The notes beneath the pieces were generated by a model. That model saw only the letters and a program-made list of their open reading frames with translations, had not been told where the DNA came from and searched no databases. From NCBI RefSeq assembly GCF_020176955.2, contig NZ_JAIUCZ020000003.1, positions 969,672-1,033,671 of the forward strand: 64,000 bases of DNA, in the 5' to 3' direction. This document shows positions 44,782 through 52,332 of the stretch, piece after piece. The position numbers and the translations under genes were made by a program. Positions within the stretch are counted from its first letter, which is position 1; each line of letters begins with the position of its first letter. The DNA is from Nocardia sp. alder85J. GTDB taxonomy: Bacteria > Actinomycetota > Actinomycetes > Mycobacteriales > Mycobacteriaceae.

Positions 44782-44976
44782 ATGCGAATCGCCAAGCAGC
44801 TCACCATGATTGCAGCCAGCATCGCCGCTGCCATGATCCTGGCCAGCGGCGCCGCTCACGCCGAATCGGTCACCAGAACCGTCTGCATCGAGGGCAATGG
44901 GCGTGTGGTCGAGAATCCCACCTTCCCGCATCTGTGCGTCGGCGGACGCTACGACGGCGCCGAAGTCTGGTCCTGA
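44782..44976 (+). CDS. Small secreted protein
   Basis: 64 residues from ATG 44782, with GGAGGA 6 nt upstream (an earlier in-frame GTG at 44758 lacks a site). Residues 1-29 are a signal peptide (MRIAKQLTMIAASIAAAMIL, then ASGAAHA with probable cleavage after AHA). The mature ~35 residues have two Cys (TVCIEGNG, PHLCVGG) that could pair, like many small actinobacterial secreted proteins. First gene of a two-gene operon, 24 bp before the ClpN-like gene. Function unknown. Confidence 0.75.
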   Translation: MRIAKQLTMIAASIAAAMILASGAAHAESVTRTVCIEGNGRVVENPTFPHLCVGGRYDGAEVWS

Positions 44977-45000
44977 ACCAAGGAAAAGGAGTACCCCACA

Positions 45001-45312
45001 ATGGAAACTGCGACAGAGAACTTCGTCCGCGTCGATGGGTGGGTAACCCCGCGCCTCGAAAAGATTCTGCGCCGAGCGGTCGAGATCTCGACCGAGCACG
45101 GCTACAACTACCTCGGCGTCGAACATCTCGCACTGGCCATCGCCGAAGACCCGCAGTCGCTGCCGATCAGCGTCTGGCAGGAACCCTTGACCGCCGACGA
45201 ATGGCGGACCGCGATCACCGCAGCGCTTCCAGGACTCCCGGCCGGGACCAGCACCCAGTCCGACCCGCTCACCGTCACCGTGGCGCGCAACGACCCGAAC
45301 TACCAGAACTGA
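45001..45312 (+). CDS. Stand-alone Clp N-terminal repeat domain protein
   Basis: 103 residues from ATG 45001, with AAAAGGAG upstream. RLEKILRRAVEISTEHGYNY followed by LGVEHLALAIAEDPQSL is one Clp_N (repeat N) helical module as found at the start of ClpC/ClpB, where it binds substrates and adaptors. There is no ATPase domain; the rest (DEWRTAITAALPGLPAG) may be a degraded second repeat. Actinobacteria have free-standing ClpN proteins that may act as adaptors. Cotranscribed with the secreted peptide gene, an unexpected pairing. Role not known. Confidence 0.8.
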   Translation: METATENFVRVDGWVTPRLEKILRRAVEISTEHGYNYLGVEHLALAIAEDPQSLPISVWQEPLTADEWRTAITAALPGLPAGTSTQSDPLTVTVARNDPNYQN

Positions 45313-45329
45313 CCCTCCCAGCACGATCC

Positions 45330-45363
45330 GAGAGCCCCGAAGCGGCGGCGCCTCAGGGCTCTC
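45330..45363 (+). terminator. Weak hairpin after the ClpN-like gene
   Basis: An 8-bp stem GAGAGCCC / GGGCTCTC with an 18-nt loop begins 18 bp past the stop. There is no U-run. Confidence 0.4.
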
Positions 45364-45373
45364 GCTGTGGTCG

Positions 45374-45413
45374 GCGGCAGACCGCATGAACGCCGCCTCC
45401 GTTCCCGGTCCCT
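45374..45413 (-). repeat. Right arm of 40-bp inverted repeat
   Basis: The inverted copy of 44486-44525 with three mismatches. The terminator-like hairpin at 45330-45363 lies just inside it. No target duplication was recognised beside either arm. Confidence 0.75.
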
Positions 45414-45523
45414 GTGCGGGTGCGACGTCTCCACTGTGTCCTTCTTCGCCACGGCGGCCAGTGTCTCCGACATCAGCCGGTCCTTCCTGCCGAACCAGCA
45501 CGGTTCAGCTCAACGGACCGAGA

Positions 45524-45688
45524 TCAGATCCACCGCAGTTCCGACAGTCCCGGTAGATCATCCATCCGGATGTTCCCGATGGATTTACCTGCGAGTCGTC
45601 CTCCACTGCGATGGATTTCGTTGAATATACCGCGCACATCGAACAATTCGCCGTGGAGATCGACTTCCTGTAATGAGAATCGGCGCAC
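45524..45688 (-). CDS. Small hypothetical protein at end of sigma cassette
   Basis: 54 residues from GTG 45688, nine bases after the stop of the 247-residue gene. The sequence VDLHGELFDVRGIFNEIHRS, then GGRLAGKSIGNIRMDDLPGL and a final ELRWI, is protein-like, and the base composition is less GC-rich than the neighbours. The frame is open further up but overlaps the preceding gene. A weak GAAGTGG precedes it. Not recognised. Together with its position this suggests it is the last cistron of the sigma cassette. Confidence 0.4.
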   Translation of the reverse strand: MRRFSLQEVDLHGELFDVRGIFNEIHRSGGRLAGKSIGNIRMDDLPGLSELRWI

Positions 45689-45696
45689 AAACCACT

Positions 45697-46440
45697 TCAG
45701 GCGGGGTGGTCGTCGGGAATCGTGGTGTCCTGGTCCCAGATTCGGAGCCAGCCGGGGCGCGGTGGGGGGTTCTTGATGTGGTTCAGGCGGCGGAGGAGCT
45801 TTTCCAGGGGGAGGTGGACGTCGGCTGCCAGGGTGCGCATTTCGTCGAGCATGGTGGTGCTGTCGAGGTCGTGGGCGGTGAGGATTTCGTCGAGAATCAT
45901 GAGGCTGTAGACCTGTTTTCGGGTGAGGATCACCTCCGGCAACCAATTGATCAGCCAGCACTCACCGTCGTTGCCCTGGGTCAGGCGGGCGGCGAAGGCG
46001 TCGGTGTTGCGGCTGGTGATCCGCAGCGGGGTTGCTCTCAGTCCGGTGAGGTAGGCGGCGGCGGGGCCGCGGTGGGTTTCGAACCAGTCCAGGGTGGCGC
46101 CCGCGCCCAGGGCGGGAGTGGCGCGGACGACCTCGGCCAGGAAGCTGTATCGGCGGCACGCGTGGTCGAGGTGTTCGGCGCAGCGGCGTGCGGGGTCGGT
46201 GCGGTCCGAGTCGGTCGATGCCGGGAGGCTGTGCGTGCCGGGGCGGGGTGCGCCGGAGAGGTGTTGTTCGAAGCGGGTCAGGCCGGCGTCGACGTCGTAG
46301 TGGTAGGCCTCCACATGGTCCGAGAGGTATTGGTCCACCGCGCGGAAGATCGCGCTCATCGCGAGTTCGTGCGTTCGGGGAGCCGGGGGGGTGATCTCGG
46401 GTGGGGGCTGGGCTTTCGTGATGGGCTGTACGACGCTCAT
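45697..46440 (-). CDS. Hypothetical protein coupled to ECF sigma factor
   Basis: 247 residues, starting at ATG 46440, which overlaps the stop of the sigma gene by ATGA. The N-terminal part has AIFRAVDQYLSDHVEAYHYD followed by VDAGLTRFEQHL, a motif I associate with proteins encoded beside actinobacterial ECF sigma factors. The rest is helical with MILDEILTAHDLDSTTMLDE and LEKLLRRLNHIK. No membrane segment and no zinc anti-sigma motif is visible. It may be a soluble regulator of the sigma factor, but this is inference from position. Confidence 0.75.
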   Translation of the reverse strand: MSVVQPITKAQPPPEITPPAPRTHELAMSAIFRAVDQYLSDHVEAYHYDVDAGLTRFEQHLSGAPRPGTHSLPASTDSDRTDPARRCAEHLDHACRRYSFLAEVVRATPALGAGATLDWFETHRGPAAAYLTGLRATPLRITSRNTDAFAARLTQGNDGECWLINWLPEVILTRKQVYSLMILDEILTAHDLDSTTMLDEMRTLAADVHLPLEKLLRRLNHIKNPPPRPGWLRIWDQDTTIPDDHPA

Positions 46441-47066
46441 GCCGGTAATTCACCTCCATGGAAGTCGTGGGGATCCGATTCGCCGGTCGTGTCGAAAACG
46501 AGCCGGTAGTGGCCGGGCAGCATCGACTCGATCTTCTTGCGGGCGCGGCTGCGGTGGGACCGGACGGTGCTCAGGGTCTTGTTCGTGGCTGCGGCGATCT
46601 CGGCGTCTTCCAGGCCCAGGCGGGAGGCCATCAGCAAGATCTGGTACTCGGTGCCGGTCAGGCGCACCTTCAGCATTCGTATGATGTCGCGCAGATCGTA
46701 TTCGGCCAGTAACAGGTCCAATGGGTCGCGGGTATCGGTGGAACCACGATGGGCCGGCGTGCTGTGGTCGGCATAATCGGCGACCGAGATCGCCGGGTCG
46801 GTGCGACGGTACAGATCGTGCACCCGGCAGGCGACGATGCGCTTGATCAGTCGCCGGGCGTGTTCCTCGGTGGCGGTGGCGAAATCGCGGTCGTACTGCT
46901 TCCATACCTGCTCGAAGACCTGCTGCACAATGTCCTCGGCCCGGTGCCGGTCACCGCGCAATGCTTGGAACGCGTACTTGTACACCATGGGGCTGAACTT
47001 CTTGAACAGGTTGGTGGCTCCGGTGTGCGAGCCGCCCAGATCCTCGTCCGATTCCCGATCGATCAT
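46437..47066 (-). CDS. ECF-type RNA polymerase sigma factor
   Basis: 209 residues from ATG 47066. Region 2 covers LFKKFSPMVYKYAFQALRGD and HRAEDIVQQVFEQVWKQYDR; region 4 is YQILLMASRLGLEDAEIAAA followed by TNKTLSTVRSHRSRARKKIE, the helix-turn-helix for the -35 element. There is an acidic linker between (TRDPLDLLLAEYDLRDIIRM) and a ~30-residue tail. It overlaps the gene before it by 4 bp and the gene after it by 4 bp, both ATGA. No recognisable membrane anti-sigma is adjacent. It should direct RNA polymerase to a small regulon, perhaps its own cassette. Confidence 0.88.
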   Translation of the reverse strand: MIDRESDEDLGGSHTGATNLFKKFSPMVYKYAFQALRGDRHRAEDIVQQVFEQVWKQYDRDFATATEEHARRLIKRIVACRVHDLYRRTDPAISVADYADHSTPAHRGSTDTRDPLDLLLAEYDLRDIIRMLKVRLTGTEYQILLMASRLGLEDAEIAAATNKTLSTVRSHRSRARKKIESMLPGHYRLVFDTTGESDPHDFHGGELPA

Positions 47067-47353
47067 TCGGCATGCGTCTCCTTCGCGATGCTCACCACGG
47101 CGCCGGTGACCGATCGACGGGGTACATCGCCCACAATGATCGCGAAACCGGACATTCCACCGGGGCCGCGCCGCACCAGGGTGATCCGGCTGCCGGTCGG
47201 GGCGGACCGTAGTAGCGTGCCGATCGTTCTGTGCCGGAGCCATTCTCGGGCAGCGGCCACGAGCTGACAGGCGATCGCCGACATCGTCGGCCCGGCGACC
47301 GGGTACGTCGAGAATTGCTCGACGACCAGATGCCATCCGGGGGAATTGGTCAT
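47063..47353 (-). CDS. Small hypothetical protein before sigma gene
   Basis: 96 residues from ATG 47353, whose ATGA overlaps the end of the preceding small frame. The N-terminal half is helical (PTMSAIACQLVAAAREWLRH) and the C-terminal half beta-rich (SRITLVRRGPGGMSGFAIIV). No Cys pair, membrane helix or known domain. The stop overlaps the ATG of the sigma gene, so production is coupled. It could be an anti-sigma factor or sensor for the cassette. Confidence 0.6.
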   Translation of the reverse strand: MTNSPGWHLVVEQFSTYPVAGPTMSAIACQLVAAAREWLRHRTIGTLLRSAPTGSRITLVRRGPGGMSGFAIIVGDVPRRSVTGAVVSIAKETHAE

Positions 47354-47571
47354 GCCGATAATTCGCGAAACGACCCCCGAGAATTGAGGCGTTCGGGTGT
47401 GTCGTACTCGGACACGCCGAAATCGAGATATTCGTGCAGGTCGTGGGGATCGTCACGAACAGTTGCTTCTGTCCGGCTTGTCCAGCTCGGTGTTCCGGGC
47501 AACGAGATCCATTGCGGGCCCGGTGACGCCGGGGTGGCGATACCCGTGCGCGGCGGGCGGGCCGATGTCAC
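47350..47571 (-). CDS. Possible first small ORF of sigma cassette
   Basis: 73 codons from GTG 47571 to TGA overlapping ATG 47353. The second half (DDPHDLHEYLDFGVSEYDTP, then ERLNSRGSFREL) is protein-like; the first half is Pro/Thr-rich. The start is uncertain. The ATGA overlap with the next gene is the best argument that it is translated. Confidence 0.3.
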   Translation of the reverse strand: MTSARPPRTGIATPASPGPQWISLPGTPSWTSRTEATVRDDPHDLHEYLDFGVSEYDTPERLNSRGSFRELSA

Positions 47572-47642
47572 GCCCGGCTCGTCCGGCTCCGCCGAACACG
47601 CGCGAAAGACGGGGGCGCGTCCGAAGTGGGTGGTTGGCGCGG

Positions 47643-47648
47643 GACAAT
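47643..47648 (+). promoter_or_regulatory. Probable leaderless -10 element for quinone oxidoreductase
   Basis: GACAAT ends 8 nt before GTG 47656, with no ribosome site between; the mRNA is probably leaderless. Confidence 0.4.
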
Positions 47649-47655
47649 ACGGACC

Positions 47656-48642
47656 GTGTATGCAATCACGCTGGATGGTTTCGGGGGCCCCGAGGTGATG
47701 CGGTGGGCGGCGGTGCCCGATCTGCCTGCGCCCGGGCCCGGGGAAGTGCTGATCGATGTTGTTGCGGCGGGGGTGAATCGGGCTGATCTGTTGCAGCGGC
47801 AGGGGTTCTATCCGCCGCCGCCGGGGGCCAGCGACATCATCGGGATGGAGTGTTCCGGGGTGGTCGCGGCGGTTGGGGAGGGGGTGCGGGACTTCACTCC
47901 GGGGCAGGCGGTATGTGCGTTGTTGAGTGGTGGGGGGTATGCGGAGCAGGTGTTGGTGCCTGCTACGCAGGTGTTGCCGGTGCCGGAGGGGGTGGATCCG
48001 GTGGTGGCGGCAGGGTTGCCCGAGGTGGCGGCTACCGTGTGGTCGAATCTGGTGATGCGCGCGGGGTTGCATGCGGGGCAGTTGTTGTTGATCCACGGTG
48101 GGGGGAGTGGGATCGGGACGCATGCGATTCAGGTGGCGGTGAGTCTGGGGGCTCGGGTGGCGGTGACCGCGGGGTCCGCTGACAAGTTGGAGCGGTGCAA
48201 GGAACTCGGGGCCAGCACGCTGATCAACTATCGGGAGACGGATTTCGTTGCGGTGCTGGGGGATATGGGTGGGGCGGATGTGATTCTGGACAATATGGGG
48301 GCGGCTTATCTGGGGCGGAATGTGGAGGCGCTGGCGCCGGACGGGCAATTGTGTGTCATCGGGATGCAGGGTGGGGTGCGGGGGGAATTGAATTTGTCTG
48401 CGCTGCTGGGGAAGCGGGGGACCGTGCATGCGACCGGGTTGCGGGGGCGGCCGGCCACCGGGCGGGCGGGGAAGGCCGAGATCGTGGCCGAGGTGGGGCG
48501 GCGGGTGTGGCCGTTGATCGCGAGTGGGGCGGTGGCGCCGGTGGTGCATGCGGAGGTGCCGGTGGCCGAGGCTGCCGAGGCGCATCGGTTGCTGGATTCG
48601 GCGGAGACCGTGGGGAAGGTGTTGTTGCGGGTCCGGGAGTGA
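47656..48642 (+). CDS. NAD(P)H-quinone oxidoreductase, zinc-independent MDR family
   Basis: 328 residues from GTG 47656 (VYAITLDGFGGPEVMRW). Medium-chain reductase without zinc ligands: VVAAGVNRADLLQRQGFYPP is the PIG3/QOR signature, ECSGVVAAVGEGVRDF the quinone-reductase block, and LLIHGGGSGIGTHAIQVAVS the NADPH-binding Rossmann motif (GGGSGIG). It reduces quinones or alkenals with NADPH. As I recall, it matches Rv3777 in position beside the Rv3778c homologue. The coding strand is unusually G-rich, with many GGG glycine codons, unlike the GGC-biased neighbours. Confidence 0.92.
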   Translation: MYAITLDGFGGPEVMRWAAVPDLPAPGPGEVLIDVVAAGVNRADLLQRQGFYPPPPGASDIIGMECSGVVAAVGEGVRDFTPGQAVCALLSGGGYAEQVLVPATQVLPVPEGVDPVVAAGLPEVAATVWSNLVMRAGLHAGQLLLIHGGGSGIGTHAIQVAVSLGARVAVTAGSADKLERCKELGASTLINYRETDFVAVLGDMGGADVILDNMGAAYLGRNVEALAPDGQLCVIGMQGGVRGELNLSALLGKRGTVHATGLRGRPATGRAGKAEIVAEVGRRVWPLIASGAVAPVVHAEVPVAEAAEAHRLLDSAETVGKVLLRVRE

Positions 48643-48646
48643 ACCG

Positions 48647-49852
48647 TCAGCGTTCGAGGGCGGTGAGGGCGCGGCCGAGTTGGTCTATTTCGAATCTCGT
48701 CGTGTAGGGGGCCAGGCCTACCGTGACCGCGCCGCCTTCGTCGTTGACGCCCAGGGCGTCCAGCAGGCGGCTGCCGCCGTGGACGCCGCTCAGGGTGCCG
48801 ATGCGGTGGTCGGCCAGCTTCGCCGAAATCTTCTCCGCTTGCATGCCGGCGACGGTGAAGCTCACCGTGGGGATGCGGGTGGAGGCGCGGCCGATCACCG
48901 TCAGATCGGGGATGCGGTCCAGGACTGTCATCAGGTGTTCGAACAGATGGTCCTGGTAGTCCTGTAACGAGCTGATCGAGATCTCGAGGCGTTCGCGGCG
49001 GGTGCCGCCCGCCTGTTCGTCGAGGCCCGCGAGGTAGTCGATGGAGGTGGTGAGGCCGGCCAGCAGGGCGTACTGGTGGCCGCCGACCTCCAGGCGTTCG
49101 GCGCCTTTGGCGTAGGGGTTCAAGGACATCGCGGGGATGCGGTCCAGGAACGCCGGGTCGCGGAAGACCAGGGCGCCGATCTGGGGGCCGCCCCAGGCGG
49201 GGGCCGACAGGGCGATGACATCGGCGTTGAGTTCGGTGATGTCGATGAGGGCGTAGGGGGCGGCGCCTACGCAGTCGGCCACCAGGAGGCCGCCCACCTC
49301 GTGGACGCGGTCGGCGGCCACGCGGACGGCGGGGGCGGAGCCGACTATCGGGGAAGCGGCGGTGAGCGCTACCAGGCGGGCGGTGGGGCCGATCAGTTCC
49401 TCGAACTGCCAGGCCGGCATCTCGCAGGTCTCGATCTCGACCTCGGCCCAGCGGACGTGGGCGCCGTAGCGGTTGGCGATGCGCAGCCAGGGGGCCACGT
49501 TGGCCTCGTCGTCCAAGCGGGACAGCACGATTCCGGTGCCGAGGCCCAGCCGCGAACTCAGCGATTCGGCGAGCCAGGCCAGCAGGACCGCGCGGTCGGG
49601 GCCGAGGACGACGCCGGCCGGATCGCCGCCGACCAGGTCGGCTACCGCTTCGCGGGCAGAGTCCAGGATGGCGGCGCTGCGCTTGGCGGCGGTGTGGCGG
49701 TTGGTGTGGGTGAAGGCGGAGGTGCGGAAGCCGGTCGACACCGCCCTCGAGACCGAATCCGGAACCAGCATGCCCGCCTGCGGGTCGAGATGGATCCAGC
49801 CGTCGCCCAGGGACGGTATGAGGCCCCGAACCCTCGCGACGTCGTAAGTCAT
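48647..49852 (-). CDS. Class V aminotransferase-like protein lacking the PLP lysine (Rv3778c type)
   Basis: 401 residues from GTG 49852 (MTYDVARVRGLIPSLGDGWI). The cysteine desulfurase fold is recognisable: LDPQAGMLVPDSV, RRSAAILD-like KRSAAILDSAREAVADLVGG, SRLDDEANVAPWLRIANRYG, VADCVGAAPYALIDI. Where SufS-type enzymes have the Schiff-base Lys (HK), this protein reads DVIALSAPAWGGPQIGALVF with no Lys. From memory the mycobacterial homologue has the same change, so the family may be non-catalytic or use PLP differently. It is convergent with the quinone oxidoreductase, 4 bp between stops. Confidence 0.85.
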   Translation of the reverse strand: MTYDVARVRGLIPSLGDGWIHLDPQAGMLVPDSVSRAVSTGFRTSAFTHTNRHTAAKRSAAILDSAREAVADLVGGDPAGVVLGPDRAVLLAWLAESLSSRLGLGTGIVLSRLDDEANVAPWLRIANRYGAHVRWAEVEIETCEMPAWQFEELIGPTARLVALTAASPIVGSAPAVRVAADRVHEVGGLLVADCVGAAPYALIDITELNADVIALSAPAWGGPQIGALVFRDPAFLDRIPAMSLNPYAKGAERLEVGGHQYALLAGLTTSIDYLAGLDEQAGGTRRERLEISISSLQDYQDHLFEHLMTVLDRIPDLTVIGRASTRIPTVSFTVAGMQAEKISAKLADHRIGTLSGVHGGSRLLDALGVNDEGGAVTVGLAPYTTRFEIDQLGRALTALER

Positions 49853-49928
49853 GCGAGCCACTCTAAGGGCACCCGCCGAGACGGCGTAACCGTGTTCCCG
49901 CATTTAGCGCGCCGCGCCGATACGCGAC

Positions 49929-50519
49929 ATGATAGGGAACATGACGCACCCGGACGGAGCACCTGATTCCATCGTGGTGATCGGACCCGAGGGCCGACCG
50001 CTGGTCGTACCCGCCGGTCAGATCGTCGGCGGGCAGGTCGTCGGCGACAGCGGCGACCACGCCGGCGATGCCGACACCGACAGCAAGGACGAATCGCTGG
50101 CCGACATGGTCGAGCAGCCGGCGAAGGTCATGCGCATCGGCACCATGATCAAACAGTTGCTCGAGGAGGTGCGGGCCGCACCGCTGGACGACGCCAGCCG
50201 CACCCGCCTCAAGGAGATCCACACCACCTCGATCCACGAGCTGGAGCAGGGGCTGGCCCCGGAGCTGCGCGAGGAGCTGGAACGGCTGGCGCTGCCGTTC
50301 AGCGACGACGGCATCCCCTCCGACGCCGAACTGCGGATCGCGCAGGCCCAGCTGGTCGGCTGGCTGGAGGGGCTGTTCCACGGCATCCAGACGGCGCTGT
50401 TCGCACAGCAGATGGCCGCGCGGCAACAGCTGGAGCAGATGCGGCACGCGTTGCCGCCGGGGATCCACGCTCCGCAGGAGGGCCGGCAGGGTAGTGCGGG
50501 CACCGGTCAGTACCTCTGA
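49929..50519 (+). CDS. bpa: Bacterial proteasome activator
   Basis: 196 residues from ATG 49929; ATG 49941 (MTHPDGAPDS), with AGGGA just upstream, is equally likely. The core LADMVEQPAKVMRIGTMIKQ and LRIAQAQLVGWLEGLFHGIQ, then TALFAQQMAARQQLEQM, is nearly that of M. tuberculosis Bpa (Rv3780). The C-terminus GTGQYL is the HbYX-type tail that docks into the 20S proteasome alpha ring and opens the gate. It forms a dodecameric ring and promotes ATP-independent degradation of unfolded proteins. Implies the organism has a 20S proteasome. Located just before the galactan genes, as in mycobacteria. Confidence 0.95.
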   Translation: MIGNMTHPDGAPDSIVVIGPEGRPLVVPAGQIVGGQVVGDSGDHAGDADTDSKDESLADMVEQPAKVMRIGTMIKQLLEEVRAAPLDDASRTRLKEIHTTSIHELEQGLAPELREELERLALPFSDDGIPSDAELRIAQAQLVGWLEGLFHGIQTALFAQQMAARQQLEQMRHALPPGIHAPQEGRQGSAGTGQYL

Positions 50520-50603
50520 TCCGGCGCGCGCACACCGCGGATCGGGGTCCTCGTCATTCGCCCCGATCGGCTGGTCACTCACGTACCGCGGATCGGACAC
50601 CGC

Positions 50604-50609
50604 TACAGT
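50604..50609 (+). promoter_or_regulatory. Probable leaderless -10 element for wzm-wzt-glfT1
   Basis: TACAGT ends 9 nt before GTG 50618 with no Shine-Dalgarno sequence between, so this operon probably starts leaderless. Confidence 0.5.
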
Positions 50610-50617
50610 CGAGCACT

Positions 50618-51511
50618 GTGCCTGCAGCTGCCCCCGCTGAATCGGTGACCGAGGACCAGACCCCGGCCGACGTCCCGGCGCCGCCGGTGTCGGACTCGCA
50701 GTCGTTCCGACGTGCCTTCAAGGATCTGAGCGACGGGTTCGCGCAGCGCGAACTGTGGCTGCAACTCGGCTGGCAGGACATCAAGCAGCGCTATCGGCGT
50801 TCGGTGCTGGGCCCGTTCTGGATCACCATCGCGACCGGTGTGCAGGCGGCGGCGATGGGTCTGCTGTACGCGGCGCTGTTCCATCAGCCGTTGAAGTACT
50901 ACCTGCCGTATGTGACCGTCGGCCTGATCGTCTGGAACGTCATCCAGAACTCCATCCTGGAGGGCTCGGAGGTGTTCATCGCCAACGAGGGGCTGATCAA
51001 GCAGTTGCCGTCGGCACTGAGCGTGCACGTGTACCGGCTGGTGTGGCGGCAGTTCCTGTTCTTCGCGCACAACGTGGCGATCTACGTGATCATGCTGGTG
51101 GGCTTCGGGCTGTGGCGCAATCTGCACTGGACCAGCCTGCTGGCGATTCCGGGCGTGCTGCTGATCTTCGCGAATTCGATGTGGGTGTCGCTGGTGTTCG
51201 GCATCCTCGCCACCCGTTATCGCGATATCGCGCCGATCCTGTCGAGCACCACGCTGATGCTGTTCGTGCTGACGCCGGTGATGTGGAGTACGAAGGCGTT
51301 GCAGGACCACGGCGGTTCGGTGAGCGATCGGGCCAAGCTGGTCCAGGTCGTCCCGACCTACCATTATCTGGAGATCGTGCGCGGACCGCTGCTCGGTGAT
51401 CCGCTGCGGCTGCACAGCTGGCTGCTGGTGCTGGGGATCACCGTGGCCGGCTGGATCGCGGCGATCCTGGCCTTGAAGCAGTTCCGTTCCCGCGTCCCGT
51501 ACTGGGTGTGA
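50618..51511 (+). CDS. wzm: Galactan ABC exporter, permease subunit
   Basis: 297 residues with six membrane helices of the ABC-2 polysaccharide exporter type. ELWLQLGWQDIKQRYRRSVL followed by GPFWITIATGVQAAAMGLLY is the conserved first part, and VLTPVMWSTKALQDHG and FRSRVPYWV the end. It carries lipid-linked galactan across the inner membrane together with Wzt. The first ~35 residues are acidic and cytoplasmic. It starts at GTG 50618 and its stop lies just before the start of wzt. Corresponds to Rv3783. Confidence 0.92.
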   Translation: MPAAAPAESVTEDQTPADVPAPPVSDSQSFRRAFKDLSDGFAQRELWLQLGWQDIKQRYRRSVLGPFWITIATGVQAAAMGLLYAALFHQPLKYYLPYVTVGLIVWNVIQNSILEGSEVFIANEGLIKQLPSALSVHVYRLVWRQFLFFAHNVAIYVIMLVGFGLWRNLHWTSLLAIPGVLLIFANSMWVSLVFGILATRYRDIAPILSSTTLMLFVLTPVMWSTKALQDHGGSVSDRAKLVQVVPTYHYLEIVRGPLLGDPLRLHSWLLVLGITVAGWIAAILALKQFRSRVPYWV

Positions 51512-51519
51512 GAGGTCTC

Positions 51520-52332
51520 ATGACGAGCCGAGTCAGCATCGACACCCACGACGCGTGGGTGGAGTTCCCGATCTTCGACGCCAAGTCCCGATCGCTGAAG
51601 AAGGCGTTTCTGGGCAAGGCCGGCGGCGCGATCGGGCGCAACGCCTCCGATGTGGTGGTGGTCGAGGCGCTGCGCGAGATCACCATGTCGCTGCGCGAGG
51701 GCGACCGGATCGGCCTGGTCGGGCACAACGGCGCCGGCAAATCGACGCTGCTGCGGCTGCTGGCCGGTATCTACGAGCCGACCCGGGGCAGCGCGCGCAT
51801 CCAGGGCCGGGTGGCGCCGGTGTTCGATCTCGGCGTCGGCATGGATCCGGAGATCTCCGGCTACGAGAACATCGTCATTCGCGGGCTGTTCCTCGGGCAG
51901 ACCCGGAAACAGATGCTGGCGAAGATCGATGAGATCGCCGAGTTCACCGAACTGGGCGACTATCTGGCAATGCCGCTGCGCACCTATTCCACCGGTATGC
52001 GGGTGCGACTGGCGATGGGTGTGGTGACCTCCATCGACCCGGAGATCCTGCTGCTCGACGAGGGTATCGGCGCGGTCGACGCCGAATTCATGAAGAAGGC
52101 CCGGATCCGGTTGCAGAAATTGGTGGCCCGGTCCGGCATCCTGGTGTTCGCCAGTCACTCCAACGAGTTCCTTGCGCAATTGTGCGATCGCGCACTGTGG
52201 ATCGATCACGGACACGTCAGAATGTCCGGAGGGATCGAGGATGTGGTCCGGGCCTACGAGGGCCCGGAGGCGGGGGACCACGTCGCCCACGTGTTGCGCG
52301 AACTGGAACGAGAACGGGAACTCACTGCATGA
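51520..52332 (+). CDS. wzt: Galactan ABC exporter, ATP-binding subunit
   Basis: 270 residues from ATG 51520 with GAGAGG 5 nt upstream; GTG 51508, overlapping the wzm stop, is an alternative. VSIDTHDAWVEFPIFDAKSR and SLKKAFLGKAGG are the conserved N-terminus. Walker A GHNGAGKST (residues 68-76), signature YSTGMRVRLAMG, Walker B ILLLDEGIGAVD, H-loop FASHS. There is no C-terminal carbohydrate-binding domain, as in the mycobacterial Rv3781, so export is probably coupled to synthesis without a cap recognition step. Overlaps glfT1 by ATGA. Confidence 0.93.
   Translation: MTSRVSIDTHDAWVEFPIFDAKSRSLKKAFLGKAGGAIGRNASDVVVVEALREITMSLREGDRIGLVGHNGAGKSTLLRLLAGIYEPTRGSARIQGRVAPVFDLGVGMDPEISGYENIVIRGLFLGQTRKQMLAKIDEIAEFTELGDYLAMPLRTYSTGMRVRLAMGVVTSIDPEILLLDEGIGAVDAEFMKKARIRLQKLVARSGILVFASHSNEFLAQLCDRALWIDHGHVRMSGGIEDVVRAYEGPEAGDHVAHVLRELERERELTA

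Noticed and set aside
44299..45501. A 400-codon minus-strand frame over the inverted-repeat segment
   Set aside because: It is antisense to two short genes with good ribosome sites, has no recognisable domain, and covers the tRNA end.
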